From positions 310,001-374,000 of the forward strand of contig NZ_JBLYUB010000002.1 in assembly GCF_049999945.1 (NCBI RefSeq): 64,000 nucleotides of DNA, given 5' to 3'. The notes beneath the pieces are model-generated. The model had not been told where the DNA came from, ran no database searches, and was given only the letters and a program-made list of their open reading frames with translations. The DNA is from Planosporangium spinosum. Its GTDB lineage: Bacteria > Actinomycetota > Actinomycetes > Mycobacteriales > Micromonosporaceae. Below are positions 18,505 through 29,396 of the stretch, piece after piece. Position 1 is the first letter of the stretch; each line of letters begins with the position of its first letter. Position numbers and translations under genes: made by a program.

Positions 18505-20643
18505 CTAGGGGTGCGACGGCGCGCCGTCGGCGTCGGTCAGACCTCCAGCCCGGACAATTGTGCCCTTCTGGGTAGATTCAGGTGGGCCGTTGGTGGGATC
18601 CGGCACACCGCCCAGCGCCGCGAGGATCGCCTCCGCCGTACGGCGGCCGATCCCCGGCACCTCGACGATCTCCTCGACGCTCGCCGCCTTCAGCCGCTTC
18701 AGCGAGCCGAAGTGGCGTAGCAGCGCCTTGCGCCGCACCTCACCGAGGCCGGGAACGGCGTCCAGGTCGGACGCGATCATGCGCTTGGACCGCTTCTGCC
18801 GGTGGTACGTGATGGCGAACCGGTGTGCCTCGTCACGCACCCGCTGGAGCAGGTACAGCCCCTCCGAGGTACGCGGCAGGATCAGCGGGAACTCGTCGTC
18901 GGGTACCCAGACCTCCTCGAGCCGCTTCGCCAGGCCACAGACGGCAACATCCGTGACGCCGAGGTCTGCCATGACCCGGGCGGCCGCGTTGACCTGCGGC
19001 TGGCCGCCGTCGACCACGACGAGCTGCGGCGGATAGGCGAACTTGCGCGGCCGGCCGGTCTCCGGGTCGATGCCGGGGCGGGTCTCCGCCGTCGGGTCGG
19101 CCGGCCCGGAGCCGCCCGGACCGGCGGGGCCGGAGTCGGCGAGCGCGGCGGCACCGGAGTCGACCGGCACGGCGATACCGGAGTCGACCGGCACGGCGGC
19201 ACCGGAGTCGGCCGGCACGGTGGTACCGGAGTCGGCGAGCGCCTGCTTGTACCGGCTGAACCGGCGGCGCAGCACCTCCGAGATGGCCGACACGTCGTCG
19301 GTGGCACCGTTGATCGCGAACCGCCGGTACTCGCTCTTGCGCGCCAGCCCGTCCTCGAACACGACCATGCTCGCGACCACGTCGGTGCCCTGGATCTGGG
19401 AGATGTCGTAGCACTCGATCCGCAGCGGCGCGGTATCGAGGCCGAGTGCGTCCGCGATCTCCTCGAGCGCCCTGCTACGCGTGGTCAGGTCGCCGGCCCG
19501 GCGCAGCTTGTGCTGCGCCAGCGCCTGCGCGGCGTTGCGGGCGACGGTCTCCTGGAGGGACTTCTTGTCGCCCCGCTGCGGCACCCGGATGGTGACCCGG
19601 CTGCCCCGCAGGGCGGACATCCAGTCGGCGAGCGCGTCGGCGTCGGCGGGCAGCTCCGGCACGAGCAGTTCCCGCGGCAGTTCGGCACCGACCGCCCCGG
19701 TCTCGCTCTCCTCCCCGTACACCTGGGAGCAGAAGTGGTGGACCAGGTCGCCCGGGCTGAGGTCCTCGGTCTTCTCCACGATCCAGCCCCGCTGGCCGCG
19801 CACCCGGCCACCGCGGACGTGGAAGACCTGCACCGCCGCTTCGAGCGGGTCGTCGGCGAACGCCACGACGTCGGCGTCCGTGCCGTCGCCGAAGACCACG
19901 GCCTGCTTCTCCATCGCCCGGCGCAGGGCCACCAGGTCGTCCCGCAGCCGCGCGGCCAGCTCGAAGTTCAGCTCGGCGGAGGCCGCCAGCATCTCGCGCT
20001 CCAGCCGCTTGACCATGGAGTCGGTCCGGCCGCCCATGAAGTCGCAGAAGTCGAGCACGATCCGGCGGTGCTCGTCGGCGCTCACCCGGTCGACGCACGG
20101 CGCCGCGCACTTGCCGATGTCGCCGAGCAGGCACGGCCGGCCCATCCGGCGGGCGCGCTGGAACACACCGGCCTTGCAGGTGCGTGCGGGGAAGACCCGC
20201 AGCAGCAGATCCAGGGTCTCGCGGATCGCCCAGGCGTGCGCGTACGGCCCGAAGTAGCGCACGCCCTTGCGCTTGGCGCCCCGCATGACCTGCAGTCGCG
20301 GGTACTCCTCGTCGAGGGTCACCGCGAGGTACGGGTAGGACTTGTCGTCGCGGTAACGGACGTTGAAGCGCGGGTCGTACTCCTTGATCCAGGCGTACTC
20401 CAACTGGAGCGCCTCGACCTCGGTGCCCACGGTTACCCAGTCCACCGCGGCGGCGGTGGTGACCATCTGGTGGGTGCGTGGGTGCAGCGTCCAGGGGTCG
20501 GCGAAGTAGGAGTTGAGCCGCTGCCGCAGGCTCTTGGCCTTGCCGACATAGATCACCCGGCCGGACGGGTCACGAAACCGGTAGACACCGGGCTCTTCGG
20601 GAATCGATCCCGGGGCAGGGCGGTACGTGGACGGATCCGGCAC
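18505..20643 (-). CDS. uvrC: Excinuclease ABC subunit C
   Basis: UvrC makes the two incisions of nucleotide excision repair. The 712-residue protein has an N-terminal GIY-YIG domain (EEPGVYRF and VIYVGKAKSLRQRL at residues 15-42), the Cys cluster region, a UvrB-interacting UVR motif, the RNase H-like domain (ECYDISQIQGTD, VVDGGQPQV) and C-terminal helix-hairpin-helix repeats (VPGLGEVRRKALL, VPGIGRRTAEAIL). Inside the second nuclease half is an insertion of about 50 residues made of VPVDSG-type repeats. The GTG start lies seven bases after a TACGCT -10 box and has no Shine-Dalgarno, so the mRNA is probably leaderless. It precedes rapZ. Confidence 0.96.
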   Translation of the reverse strand: MPDPSTYRPAPGSIPEEPGVYRFRDPSGRVIYVGKAKSLRQRLNSYFADPWTLHPRTHQMVTTAAAVDWVTVGTEVEALQLEYAWIKEYDPRFNVRYRDDKSYPYLAVTLDEEYPRLQVMRGAKRKGVRYFGPYAHAWAIRETLDLLLRVFPARTCKAGVFQRARRMGRPCLLGDIGKCAAPCVDRVSADEHRRIVLDFCDFMGGRTDSMVKRLEREMLAASAELNFELAARLRDDLVALRRAMEKQAVVFGDGTDADVVAFADDPLEAAVQVFHVRGGRVRGQRGWIVEKTEDLSPGDLVHHFCSQVYGEESETGAVGAELPRELLVPELPADADALADWMSALRGSRVTIRVPQRGDKKSLQETVARNAAQALAQHKLRRAGDLTTRSRALEEIADALGLDTAPLRIECYDISQIQGTDVVASMVVFEDGLARKSEYRRFAINGATDDVSAISEVLRRRFSRYKQALADSGTTVPADSGAAVPVDSGIAVPVDSGAAALADSGPAGPGGSGPADPTAETRPGIDPETGRPRKFAYPPQLVVVDGGQPQVNAAARVMADLGVTDVAVCGLAKRLEEVWVPDDEFPLILPRTSEGLYLLQRVRDEAHRFAITYHRQKRSKRMIASDLDAVPGLGEVRRKALLRHFGSLKRLKAASVEEIVEVPGIGRRTAEAILAALGGVPDPTNGPPESTQKGTIVRAGGLTDADGAPSHP
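19127..19240. repeat. 24-bp tandem repeat inside uvrC
   Basis: Almost five copies of a 24-bp unit encode an eight-residue repeat of the form DSGxxVPV in UvrC. The array lies between the conserved RRF.INGATDDVSAI region and PETGRPRKF. It keeps frame and would form a flexible linker between two conserved parts of the RNase H-like half. Confidence 0.9.
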
Positions 20644-20650
20644 GTTTGAG

Positions 20651-20673
20651 AGCGTAGCCCGTCGGTACGTCAA
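20651..20673 (-). promoter_or_regulatory. PafBC-type damage promoter of uvrC
   Basis: On the minus strand TTGACGTAC is followed by exactly 8 bases and TACGCT, then seven bases to the GTG start. The layout matches the actinobacterial RecA-independent damage motif TTGTCRGTG-N8-TANNNT, though only 5 of 9 upstream bases agree. It is the weakest of four such elements in this window, but its 23 bases resemble those of uvrA and uvrB. Confidence 0.55.
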
Positions 20674-20723
20674 GATTTCGGTGGCGGGCGCCCGGGTTCC
20701 CCACGGTCCCCGGGGCCCGCACC

Positions 20724-20754
20724 GACCTGGCCCGTACCCGGCACCGGCCAGGTC
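20724..20754 (-). terminator. Possible terminator after the Rieske gene
   Basis: A perfect 9-bp inverted repeat (20724-20732 with 20746-20754) encloses a 13-base loop 37 bases past the Rieske gene stop on the minus strand. There is no T-run. It lies between that gene and the uvrC promoter, where a terminator would be expected. Confidence 0.5.
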
Positions 20755-20790
20755 CCCGGCTCGTGCCGGCACGGTCCGGGCGGCGCCCGA

Positions 20791-21267
20791 TCACGCGAGG
20801 GTGACGCTGTCCCCCTGGACGGTGACGTTCTTGGCCTCCAGCGGCGCCTTCGCCGGGCCGCCCGTGACCGACCCGTCGGACACCGAGAACTTGCTGTTGT
20901 GGCAGTTGCAGTTGATGGTGCCGTTGGCAACGGTCGTCACCGGGCAGCCCTGGTGGGTACAGGTGGCGCTGAACGCCTTGAACTGACCGGCGGTCGGCTG
21001 CGTGATGACGATGTCCTTGTCCTTGAAGATCTTGCCGCCACCGACCGGGATCTCACTGGTCTTCGCGAGCGCGGTACCCCCGGCCGGCTGGCCGCCCGTC
21101 TGCTGGCCGGGGGTGGTCGGCGCGGCCTGCCCGGCGTTGCCGTTCGTACCCCCGTTGACGCCGCTGCCCGATGATTCCGCGTCGTCGGTGCCACACGCGG
21201 CCAGCACAGCGGCGGCGCCGATACCGGCGGCACCGGCGAGCACGCTACGCCTGGTCGTGTCGCTCAT
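20791..21267 (-). CDS. Rieske (2Fe-2S) lipoprotein
   Basis: This is a small exported Rieske iron-sulfur protein of 158 residues. Its two cluster motifs are CTHQGC and CNCHNS, giving the expected two Cys and two His ligands. The N-terminus DTTRRSVLAGAAG with a hydrophobic stretch ending AAC looks like a twin-arginine signal with a lipobox, so the folded protein would be exported by Tat and anchored to the membrane. A Gly/Asn/Thr-rich linker of about 35 residues separates the anchor from the Rieske domain. The ATG follows GAGGAGC. Such proteins are common in actinomycetes and the electron partner is unknown. Confidence 0.92.
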   Translation of the reverse strand: MSDTTRRSVLAGAAGIGAAAVLAACGTDDAESSGSGVNGGTNGNAGQAAPTTPGQQTGGQPAGGTALAKTSEIPVGGGKIFKDKDIVITQPTAGQFKAFSATCTHQGCPVTTVANGTINCNCHNSKFSVSDGSVTGGPAKAPLEAKNVTVQGDSVTLA

Positions 21268-21431
21268 CTTGCTCCTCACAGTAGGAAGCGCCTGTCCTCG
21301 ATACGTACGCAGCCGGGCGCCGACCGGTTCACCATGGACCGACCGGTTCACCGCGGTACGCGAATCCCGACCAGGCTCTCACGTCTTCCCCACCGGCACC
21401 TCTCACCTGGCCGGGGAGAACGGCCCACTGG

Positions 21432-21476
21432 CCGGACGGCCGCCCACCCCGGGATGAGGGGTGAGCGGCCGTCCGG
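21432..21476 (-). terminator. Terminator after uvrA
   Basis: A 19-bp stem with one mismatch (21432-21450 with 21458-21476) and a seven-base loop lies about 60 bases beyond the uvrA stop. It separates uvrA from the Rieske gene on the same strand. Confidence 0.85.
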
Positions 21477-21534
21477 GTGGCCGGATGCACGCGTCGGGCC
21501 GGACGCACCCGAGGTGGGCGGTCCAGTCGGGCGC

Positions 21535-24645
<3,111 letters not shown>

Positions 24646-24701
24646 GGCCCGCCCTCAGTAGTTGATCTGTCCCGATCGGCACCCGTTCGGGCGCCGCGGC
24701 A

Positions 24702-24724
24702 ACTGTATCCGGGGGGTCCGACAA
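24702..24724 (-). promoter_or_regulatory. PafBC-type damage promoter of uvrA
   Basis: TTGTCGGAC, exactly 8 bases, then TACAGT on the minus strand. Seven of nine upstream bases and the TANNNT box agree with the RecA-independent damage motif TTGTCRGTG-N8-TANNNT. The transcript would have a leader of about 50 bases with a Shine-Dalgarno. Confidence 0.7.
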
Positions 24725-24955
24725 TTTCCGCCGCTCCGCAGACCAGCCACCGCCACCCAGCGTACGCAGCGGTCGGCCGACCCGGATCACCGTTCCGGGC
24801 GACAGGCCACCGCGCCGCACCGCCACGGACCGGACACGCACGCGGGCCGCCACGGGTGCGCGCCCACCCCTCCAAGATCCCCACAACGTCGCGAACGTTG
24901 CGGCATCGGCGCGCTCAGAGACAGCAATACGTGCGACATTGTTCGGATCTTGGAA
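24725..24955. other. Gap between rsgA and the uvrA promoter
   Basis: I see no gene here. CAACG-N7-CGTTG at 24884-24900 is a short inverted repeat, not a good match to the actinobacterial LexA box. GC content is as high as in the genes. Confidence 0.4.
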
Positions 24956-25027
24956 GCGACCGCCACGGGCGGCCGCGGACCGACCACCACGGGCGGGCGC
25001 GGACCGGCCCGCTACGGGCGGGCGCGG
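24956..25027. repeat. 24-25-bp tandem repeat spanning the rsgA stop
   Basis: Three copies sharing ACGGGCGGSCGCGG occur with periods of 24 and 25 bp. The third copy is the 3' end of rsgA including its TAG stop (25012-25014); the other two lie downstream of the gene on the minus strand. Confidence 0.85.
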
Positions 25028-26079
25028 CTGCGCTTCTCCTGCTTGGAGGCCCAGGCCCAGCTGGCCCGCGCCTCGGACGCCAGGCGGTCGCGGCGGCGCC
25101 GGTTCTCGGCCGCCTGCTCCCGTTCCAACCTGCGCCAGCTCGCCAGCCGGCGCGAGGGCAAGGTACCGGCCTCGATCGCCGCACGGACCGCGCAGCCCGG
25201 CTCGGCACCGTGCCGGCAGTCGCCGAACCTGCACCCCGCCGCGAGGTCGGCCACGTCGGCGAACGCCTGCTCCAGCCCCTCCTCGGCACCGAGCAGGCCG
25301 ACCGCGCGTACGCCCGGTGTGTCGATCACCACGCCGCCACCCGGAAGGGGGATCAGCGTCCGGACGGTGGTGGTGTGCCGGCCCCGCCCGTCGGCGCGCA
25401 GCGCCTGGGTGGTCATGACGGTCGTCCCGGCCAGCGCGTTGACGAGGCTGGACTTACCCGCGCCGGACGGCCCGAGCAGCCCGAGGGTACGGCCGTGCGC
25501 CAGGTACCGCCGCAGGCCGGCCACGCCGGCACCGGTACGCGCACTGACCACATGTACCGGCACGGTCGGGGCGGCCTCGGCGAGCTGCGCGGCGACCGCC
25601 CGGGGGTGCCGCACCAGGTCCGCCTTGGTGAGCACGAGCGCCGGGCGGGCGCCGGACTCGAACGCGAGCGCGAGCAGCCGCTCGACCCGTCCCGGGTCGG
25701 GTTCGGGGTCGAGCGGTTCGACCACGGCCGCCACGTCGAGGTTGGCGGCGAGCACCTGGCCGTGGGAGGCCGCTCCGGCGCTGGCTCGTACCACCGCGCT
25801 GCGGCGGGGCAGCACCGACTCGACCGTCACCCGCCGATCGGGCCAGGTGTGCACGACAACCCAGTCACCGGCGCACGGCAGGGCGACCGGGTCGGCCGCC
25901 GCGGCCGCGAGGACCGATCCCGCGAGACTCGCCCGGAGGGTGCCGGACTCTCCCAGTACCGTGCAGACGCCGCGATCGACCCGCATGACCCGGGCCGGTT
26001 GGCGACTGGGGCGGTCATAGGTGGCGTACGCCCCGGCGAGGTACGGATCCCAGCCCAGGGCCTGCAGATCGAACGTCAT
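25012..26079 (-). CDS. rsgA: Ribosome small-subunit-dependent GTPase A
   Basis: RsgA is a circularly permuted GTPase that assists late 30S maturation. The 355-residue protein has an N-terminal OB-like part, G4 (LTKADL) ahead of G1 (GPSGAGKSSLVNAL, near residue 200), G3 (DTPGVR) and the C-terminal zinc region CRFGDCRHGAEPGCAV. This order is the hallmark of the family. The final 25 residues are rich in Arg and Lys. The ATG at 26079 has only a weak ribosome site (GGAAGAC). It is divergent from the maleylpyruvate isomerase-like gene. Confidence 0.94.
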   Translation of the reverse strand: MTFDLQALGWDPYLAGAYATYDRPSRQPARVMRVDRGVCTVLGESGTLRASLAGSVLAAAAADPVALPCAGDWVVVHTWPDRRVTVESVLPRRSAVVRASAGAASHGQVLAANLDVAAVVEPLDPEPDPGRVERLLALAFESGARPALVLTKADLVRHPRAVAAQLAEAAPTVPVHVVSARTGAGVAGLRRYLAHGRTLGLLGPSGAGKSSLVNALAGTTVMTTQALRADGRGRHTTTVRTLIPLPGGGVVIDTPGVRAVGLLGAEEGLEQAFADVADLAAGCRFGDCRHGAEPGCAVRAAIEAGTLPSRRLASWRRLEREQAAENRRRRDRLASEARASWAWASKQEKRSRARP

Positions 26080-26336
26080 CGTCTTCCTTGTCTGGTGCGG
26101 TTACGGCGGTCCTCCCGGCACGGCGGGACGTCAAGGGCATGGCGGCCCACCTCCTTCGGGTCGACGATGAACGCGTTCGCCCACGACGGTAGGGGCGCGG
26201 ACGGCACAGCGGAACCGAATATCAACGGCGGAGCCGGATCCCAGCAGCCGAGCCGGATCCCAGCAGCCGAGCCGAACCGAGCCGCATCCGGCCGGGGGCC
26301 GGTACCGGTAGCCGCGAGCCGACGCCCCGGCCGGCA

Positions 26337-26342
26337 TAGAGT
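26337..26342 (+). promoter_or_regulatory. Candidate -10 box, leaderless start
   Basis: TAGAGT lies six bases before ATG 26349, with no Shine-Dalgarno in between. This is the spacing of a leaderless promoter. A 20-bp direct repeat sits about 80-110 bases upstream. Confidence 0.5.
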
Positions 26343-26348
26343 GTGGGC

Positions 26349-27059
26349 ATGACGGCCGACCCGCTCGTGCTCCTGCCTGAGATCGACCGGGCGACGGCCC
26401 GGCTGCTCGAGACCGTGCGCAAGCTCGACGACGACGCCGTCGCGGGGCCTTCACGGCTACCCGGCTGGACCCGTGGCCACGTGCTGACCCACCTCGCCCG
26501 CAACGCCGACGCCTGCGTCAACCTGCTCGAAGGTGCCCGTACCGGCACGGAGATCCCGATGTACCCCAGCGACGAGCAGCGCGACGCCGCCATCCACGGC
26601 GGGTCCGGCCGGCCGGTCGCCGAGCAGGCCGCCGACCTGACCGCGTCCGCCGAGCGCGTCGACGCGGCGATGGCCCGGATGCCGGCGGGCGCCTGGACGG
26701 CCACCGTACGCTGGCGCAGCGGCCGCACCCGGCCGGCGGCGTACGTCCCGTGGGCGCGACTGGTCGAGGTCGAGATCCACCACGTGGACCTCGATGCCGG
26801 GTACCGTACCGCCGACTGGCCGGACCCCTTCGTCCACCGGTTGCTACACGACCTGGCCGCCGACCTCGCCGACGCGATGGCGCCGGTCCGCCTGCACGCC
26901 GCCGACCTCGGCCACGAATTGGCGGTCGGGACCGACCCGTCGGTGACCGTGAGCGGATCGGGACACGCGCTGGCCGCGTGGTTGAGCGGCCGCTCGGACG
27001 GCGCCGACCTCACCGTGACCCCCGAGGGGCCGCTGCCCACCGTACCCACCTGGAAGTGA
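26349..27059 (+). CDS. Maleylpyruvate isomerase family mycothiol-dependent protein
   Basis: This DinB-like metalloprotein of 236 residues belongs to the family that includes mycothiol-dependent maleylpyruvate isomerase. The N-terminal four-helix bundle shows SRLPGWTRGHVLTHLARNADACVNLL, and a second conserved histidine lies in LVEVEIHHVDLDAGY, giving the usual metal-binding His set. Whether it isomerises maleylpyruvate or acts on another mycothiol adduct cannot be told from sequence. It is followed 10 bases later by a metallo-beta-lactamase-fold hydrolase; the pair may form a thiol-dependent detoxification unit, which is inference. Confidence 0.88.
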   Translation: MTADPLVLLPEIDRATARLLETVRKLDDDAVAGPSRLPGWTRGHVLTHLARNADACVNLLEGARTGTEIPMYPSDEQRDAAIHGGSGRPVAEQAADLTASAERVDAAMARMPAGAWTATVRWRSGRTRPAAYVPWARLVEVEIHHVDLDAGYRTADWPDPFVHRLLHDLAADLADAMAPVRLHAADLGHELAVGTDPSVTVSGSGHALAAWLSGRSDGADLTVTPEGPLPTVPTWK

Positions 27060-27069
27060 GGATGCCGAC

Positions 27070-27714
27070 GTGACGTACACCGGTCAGGTCTCCCCCGGCG
27101 GCCCGCCGGACGTCCGCGAACTTGCCGCGCTGACCATCATCAAGGTGTCTGTCGGCCCGATGGACAACAACGCGTACCTGTTGCGCAGCGCGGGCGAGCA
27201 GTTGCTGATCGACGCGGCGAACGAGCCCGACCGGCTGCTCCGACTGCTCGGCAATGGCGGGCTGTCCACAGTGGTCACCACGCACCGCCACGCCGACCAC
27301 TGGCAGGGCCTCGCCGACGTCGCCGGGGTCAGCGGGGCCGAATCGCTGGCGCACGAGGCGGACGCGCCGGAACTCCCCGTCGTAACCCAGACGCTGACCG
27401 ACGGCGACACCGTGACGGTGGGCGACGCCGAACTCGAGGTGATCCACCTCGTCGGCCACACGCCGGGCTCGATCGCGCTGCTCTACCGGGACCCGCACGG
27501 GCATCCGCACCTGTTCACCGGTGACTCGCTGTTTCCCGGCGGTCCCGGGCGCACCACCAACCCGCGCGACTTCGACTCGCTCATGACGGACCTGGAGACC
27601 AAGATCTTCGGCCGGCTGCCCGACGACACCTGGTTCTACCCGGGCCACGGCAACGACAGCACACTCGGCGCGGAGCGGCCGTCCCTGCCGGAGTGGCGGG
27701 CCCGCGGCTGGTAG
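27070..27714 (+). CDS. Glyoxalase II-like MBL-fold hydrolase
   Basis: A metallo-beta-lactamase-fold hydrolase of 214 residues. The metal ligands are clear: THRHADHW (HxHxDH), the His of GHTPGS, the Asp of TGDSLFPGGPGRT and the His of YPGHG. This arrangement is that of the glyoxalase II-like group, which hydrolyses thioesters. Its GTG start lies 10 bases after the maleylpyruvate isomerase-like gene, so both are likely on one mRNA. In an actinomycete the thiol would be mycothiol. The stop codon begins a run of 24-bp repeats. Confidence 0.9.
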   Translation: MTYTGQVSPGGPPDVRELAALTIIKVSVGPMDNNAYLLRSAGEQLLIDAANEPDRLLRLLGNGGLSTVVTTHRHADHWQGLADVAGVSGAESLAHEADAPELPVVTQTLTDGDTVTVGDAELEVIHLVGHTPGSIALLYRDPHGHPHLFTGDSLFPGGPGRTTNPRDFDSLMTDLETKIFGRLPDDTWFYPGHGNDSTLGAERPSLPEWRARGW

Positions 27715-27779
27715 CCGGCCTCGGACCGGCGGTCAGTAGCCCGACCCGGACCGGCGATCGGTAGCCCGACCAGTCCGGC
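27710..27779. repeat. Tandem repeat starting at the MBL gene stop
   Basis: Three units of 21, 25 and 24 bp, each containing GTAGCC and ending CCGGC, begin at the last bases of the coding sequence and stop codon and run into the 3' flank. Confidence 0.8.
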
Positions 27780-27876
27780 GTGGACATCCGCGCCGACCGG
27801 ACCGGAATCTTCGGCGCCGGTACGGGTATGGCGGCGCAGCCACCGCCCGCCGACCATCACGCCACCGGGATCCGGG

Positions 27877-29319
27877 ATGATCTTTGGGTACCCTGACGAG
27901 CCCACCGTGCTGGCCGGGGGCCGGCTCACGCTGCGGGTGTCGACGGATGCCCCGGAGTTCCGGGTGGAGTTCCACCGGTGGGGCGACGGCCTCACGTTCC
28001 AGGGCCGGTCGCCGTGGTGGCCCGGTCGCCACGCCCCGGCGCACCCGCCGTACCAGGACTGGGGACAGCCGGGTACCGGCCTGCGCGGCGAGGAGCTGGC
28101 GGGCTGGCCGGCATACCACGTCGCGGTTCCGGGCGACTGGCCGTCAGGGGTCTATCTGGCGATCCTCGTGGAGGGCGACGGCCGGGGGCGCGCCGCCCAC
28201 CGGGCCGGGGCCCACGGCGCCGCCCACCGGGCCGGGGCCCACGGCGCCGCCCACCGGGCCGACGCCCGCCAGGGCAGGGCGCTGTTCGTGGTCCGGCACG
28301 CCCGGCCGGAGTCGTCGATCCTGTACAAGCTGCCGCTGCTGACCTACCACGCATACAACCGGGTGACGGCGCGCGGCTACGACCCGGCGACCGGACGCGG
28401 CGGCTGGTGCCTGTACACCGTCCCGCCGCCCGGGCAGGTGCCGGTACCGGTCCCGCCCACCGTCTCGGTGCGCCGGCCCGGTGGCGGCGTCGGGGGTACG
28501 CCCTGGGACGTCGACAACTTCGACCCGTTCGACCCGTCCCCGCGCCAGACGTTCGCCCACTGGGACGCCCCCTTCATCGCCTGGCTGGAGCGCACCGGCC
28601 GGCGCGTCGACTACTGCACCGATCTCGACCTCCACCGCGACGTGGCCGGCGACCTGCTGGAGGGGTACCGGCTACTGCTCAGCGTCGGGCACGACGAGTA
28701 CTGGACCGACGCCATGCGCACGCACGTCGAACGGTTCGTCCGCGCCGGCGCCAACGTCGCCTTCTTCGGCGGCAACACCTGCTGGTGGCGGGTGGAGTTC
28801 GACGGCCAGCTGAGCTTCCGCCGGGTGAGCTTCTGGTCGGACGTACCCGCCCCGGGCCGGCCGGAGAACATCCTGACCGGCGTGAGCTTCCGCAACGGCG
28901 GCGAGCGCGACCGCGACAACCACCCGGTCGCGGTGGGGTACCGGGCCCAGCACACCGACCACTGGGTGTACGAGGGGACGGGCCTGCGCGACGGGAACAC
29001 GTTCGGCGACCGGCCGGACGAGTACCTCGTCGGCTACGAGTGCGACGGGGCGCACTTCGACCGCGGCCGGCTCGCCCGCGGCCTGCCGATACGCCCGACC
29101 GGCGACGACGGTACGCCCGCCGGCTTCACCATCCTGGGCGTCGGCGACCTCGCCGTCAGCGGCTGGGGCCTGGGCAACGCGGCTGCCACGATGGGGCTGC
29201 ACACCGACCACGGCACCGTGTTCACCGCGGCGACGACCGACTGGGCCCGCGTCCTCGGCAGCGGGCGGTCGCCGGTGGTCGAGCGGATCACCCGAAACGT
29301 CCTCGACCGGCTCGGCTAG
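27877..29319 (+). CDS. N,N-dimethylformamidase beta-like domain protein
   Basis: The 480-residue protein resembles the C-terminal part of the large subunit of N,N-dimethylformamidase. The best signatures are LLSVGHDEYWTDAMR near residue 270 and NVAFFGGNTCWWRV near 298, followed by a Trp/Tyr-rich region. Such proteins are frequent in actinomycetes without a dimethylformamidase alpha subunit, and their substrate is unknown. An in-frame 27-bp repeat near residue 105-130 adds His/Ala/Gly-rich units. No signal peptide is visible from ATG 27877. It is convergent with an MBL-fold gene. Amidohydrolase activity should not be assumed. Confidence 0.82.
   Translation: MIFGYPDEPTVLAGGRLTLRVSTDAPEFRVEFHRWGDGLTFQGRSPWWPGRHAPAHPPYQDWGQPGTGLRGEELAGWPAYHVAVPGDWPSGVYLAILVEGDGRGRAAHRAGAHGAAHRAGAHGAAHRADARQGRALFVVRHARPESSILYKLPLLTYHAYNRVTARGYDPATGRGGWCLYTVPPPGQVPVPVPPTVSVRRPGGGVGGTPWDVDNFDPFDPSPRQTFAHWDAPFIAWLERTGRRVDYCTDLDLHRDVAGDLLEGYRLLLSVGHDEYWTDAMRTHVERFVRAGANVAFFGGNTCWWRVEFDGQLSFRRVSFWSDVPAPGRPENILTGVSFRNGGERDRDNHPVAVGYRAQHTDHWVYEGTGLRDGNTFGDRPDEYLVGYECDGAHFDRGRLARGLPIRPTGDDGTPAGFTILGVGDLAVSGWGLGNAAATMGLHTDHGTVFTAATTDWARVLGSGRSPVVERITRNVLDRLG
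28191..28266. repeat. 27-bp tandem repeat in the dimethylformamidase-like gene
   Basis: About 2.8 near-identical copies of a 27-bp unit at 28191, 28218 and 28245 encode AAHRAGAHG-type nonapeptides. The array is in frame and lies in a non-conserved loop. Confidence 0.93.
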
Positions 29320-29326
29320 CCCGCCG

Positions 29327-29396
29327 CCCCACGCCCAGCGGTGCTGCCACCCCACGCTCAGCCCGCACCACGCCGCGCTCAGCCGGTGCCGCCCCA
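29327..29396. repeat. 23-bp imperfect tandem repeat between convergent genes
   Basis: Three imperfect units of about 23 bp sharing CCCCACGCYCAGC begin at 29327, 29350 and 29373. The third contains the stop codon of the minus-strand MBL gene (29379-29381). Confidence 0.7.

Noticed and set aside
24884..24900. Possible LexA/SOS box (CAACG-N7-CGTTG) upstream of uvrA
   Set aside because: It does not fit the actinobacterial consensus TCGAAC-N4-GTTCGA and lies 240 bases from the start; the PafBC-type element is a better explanation.
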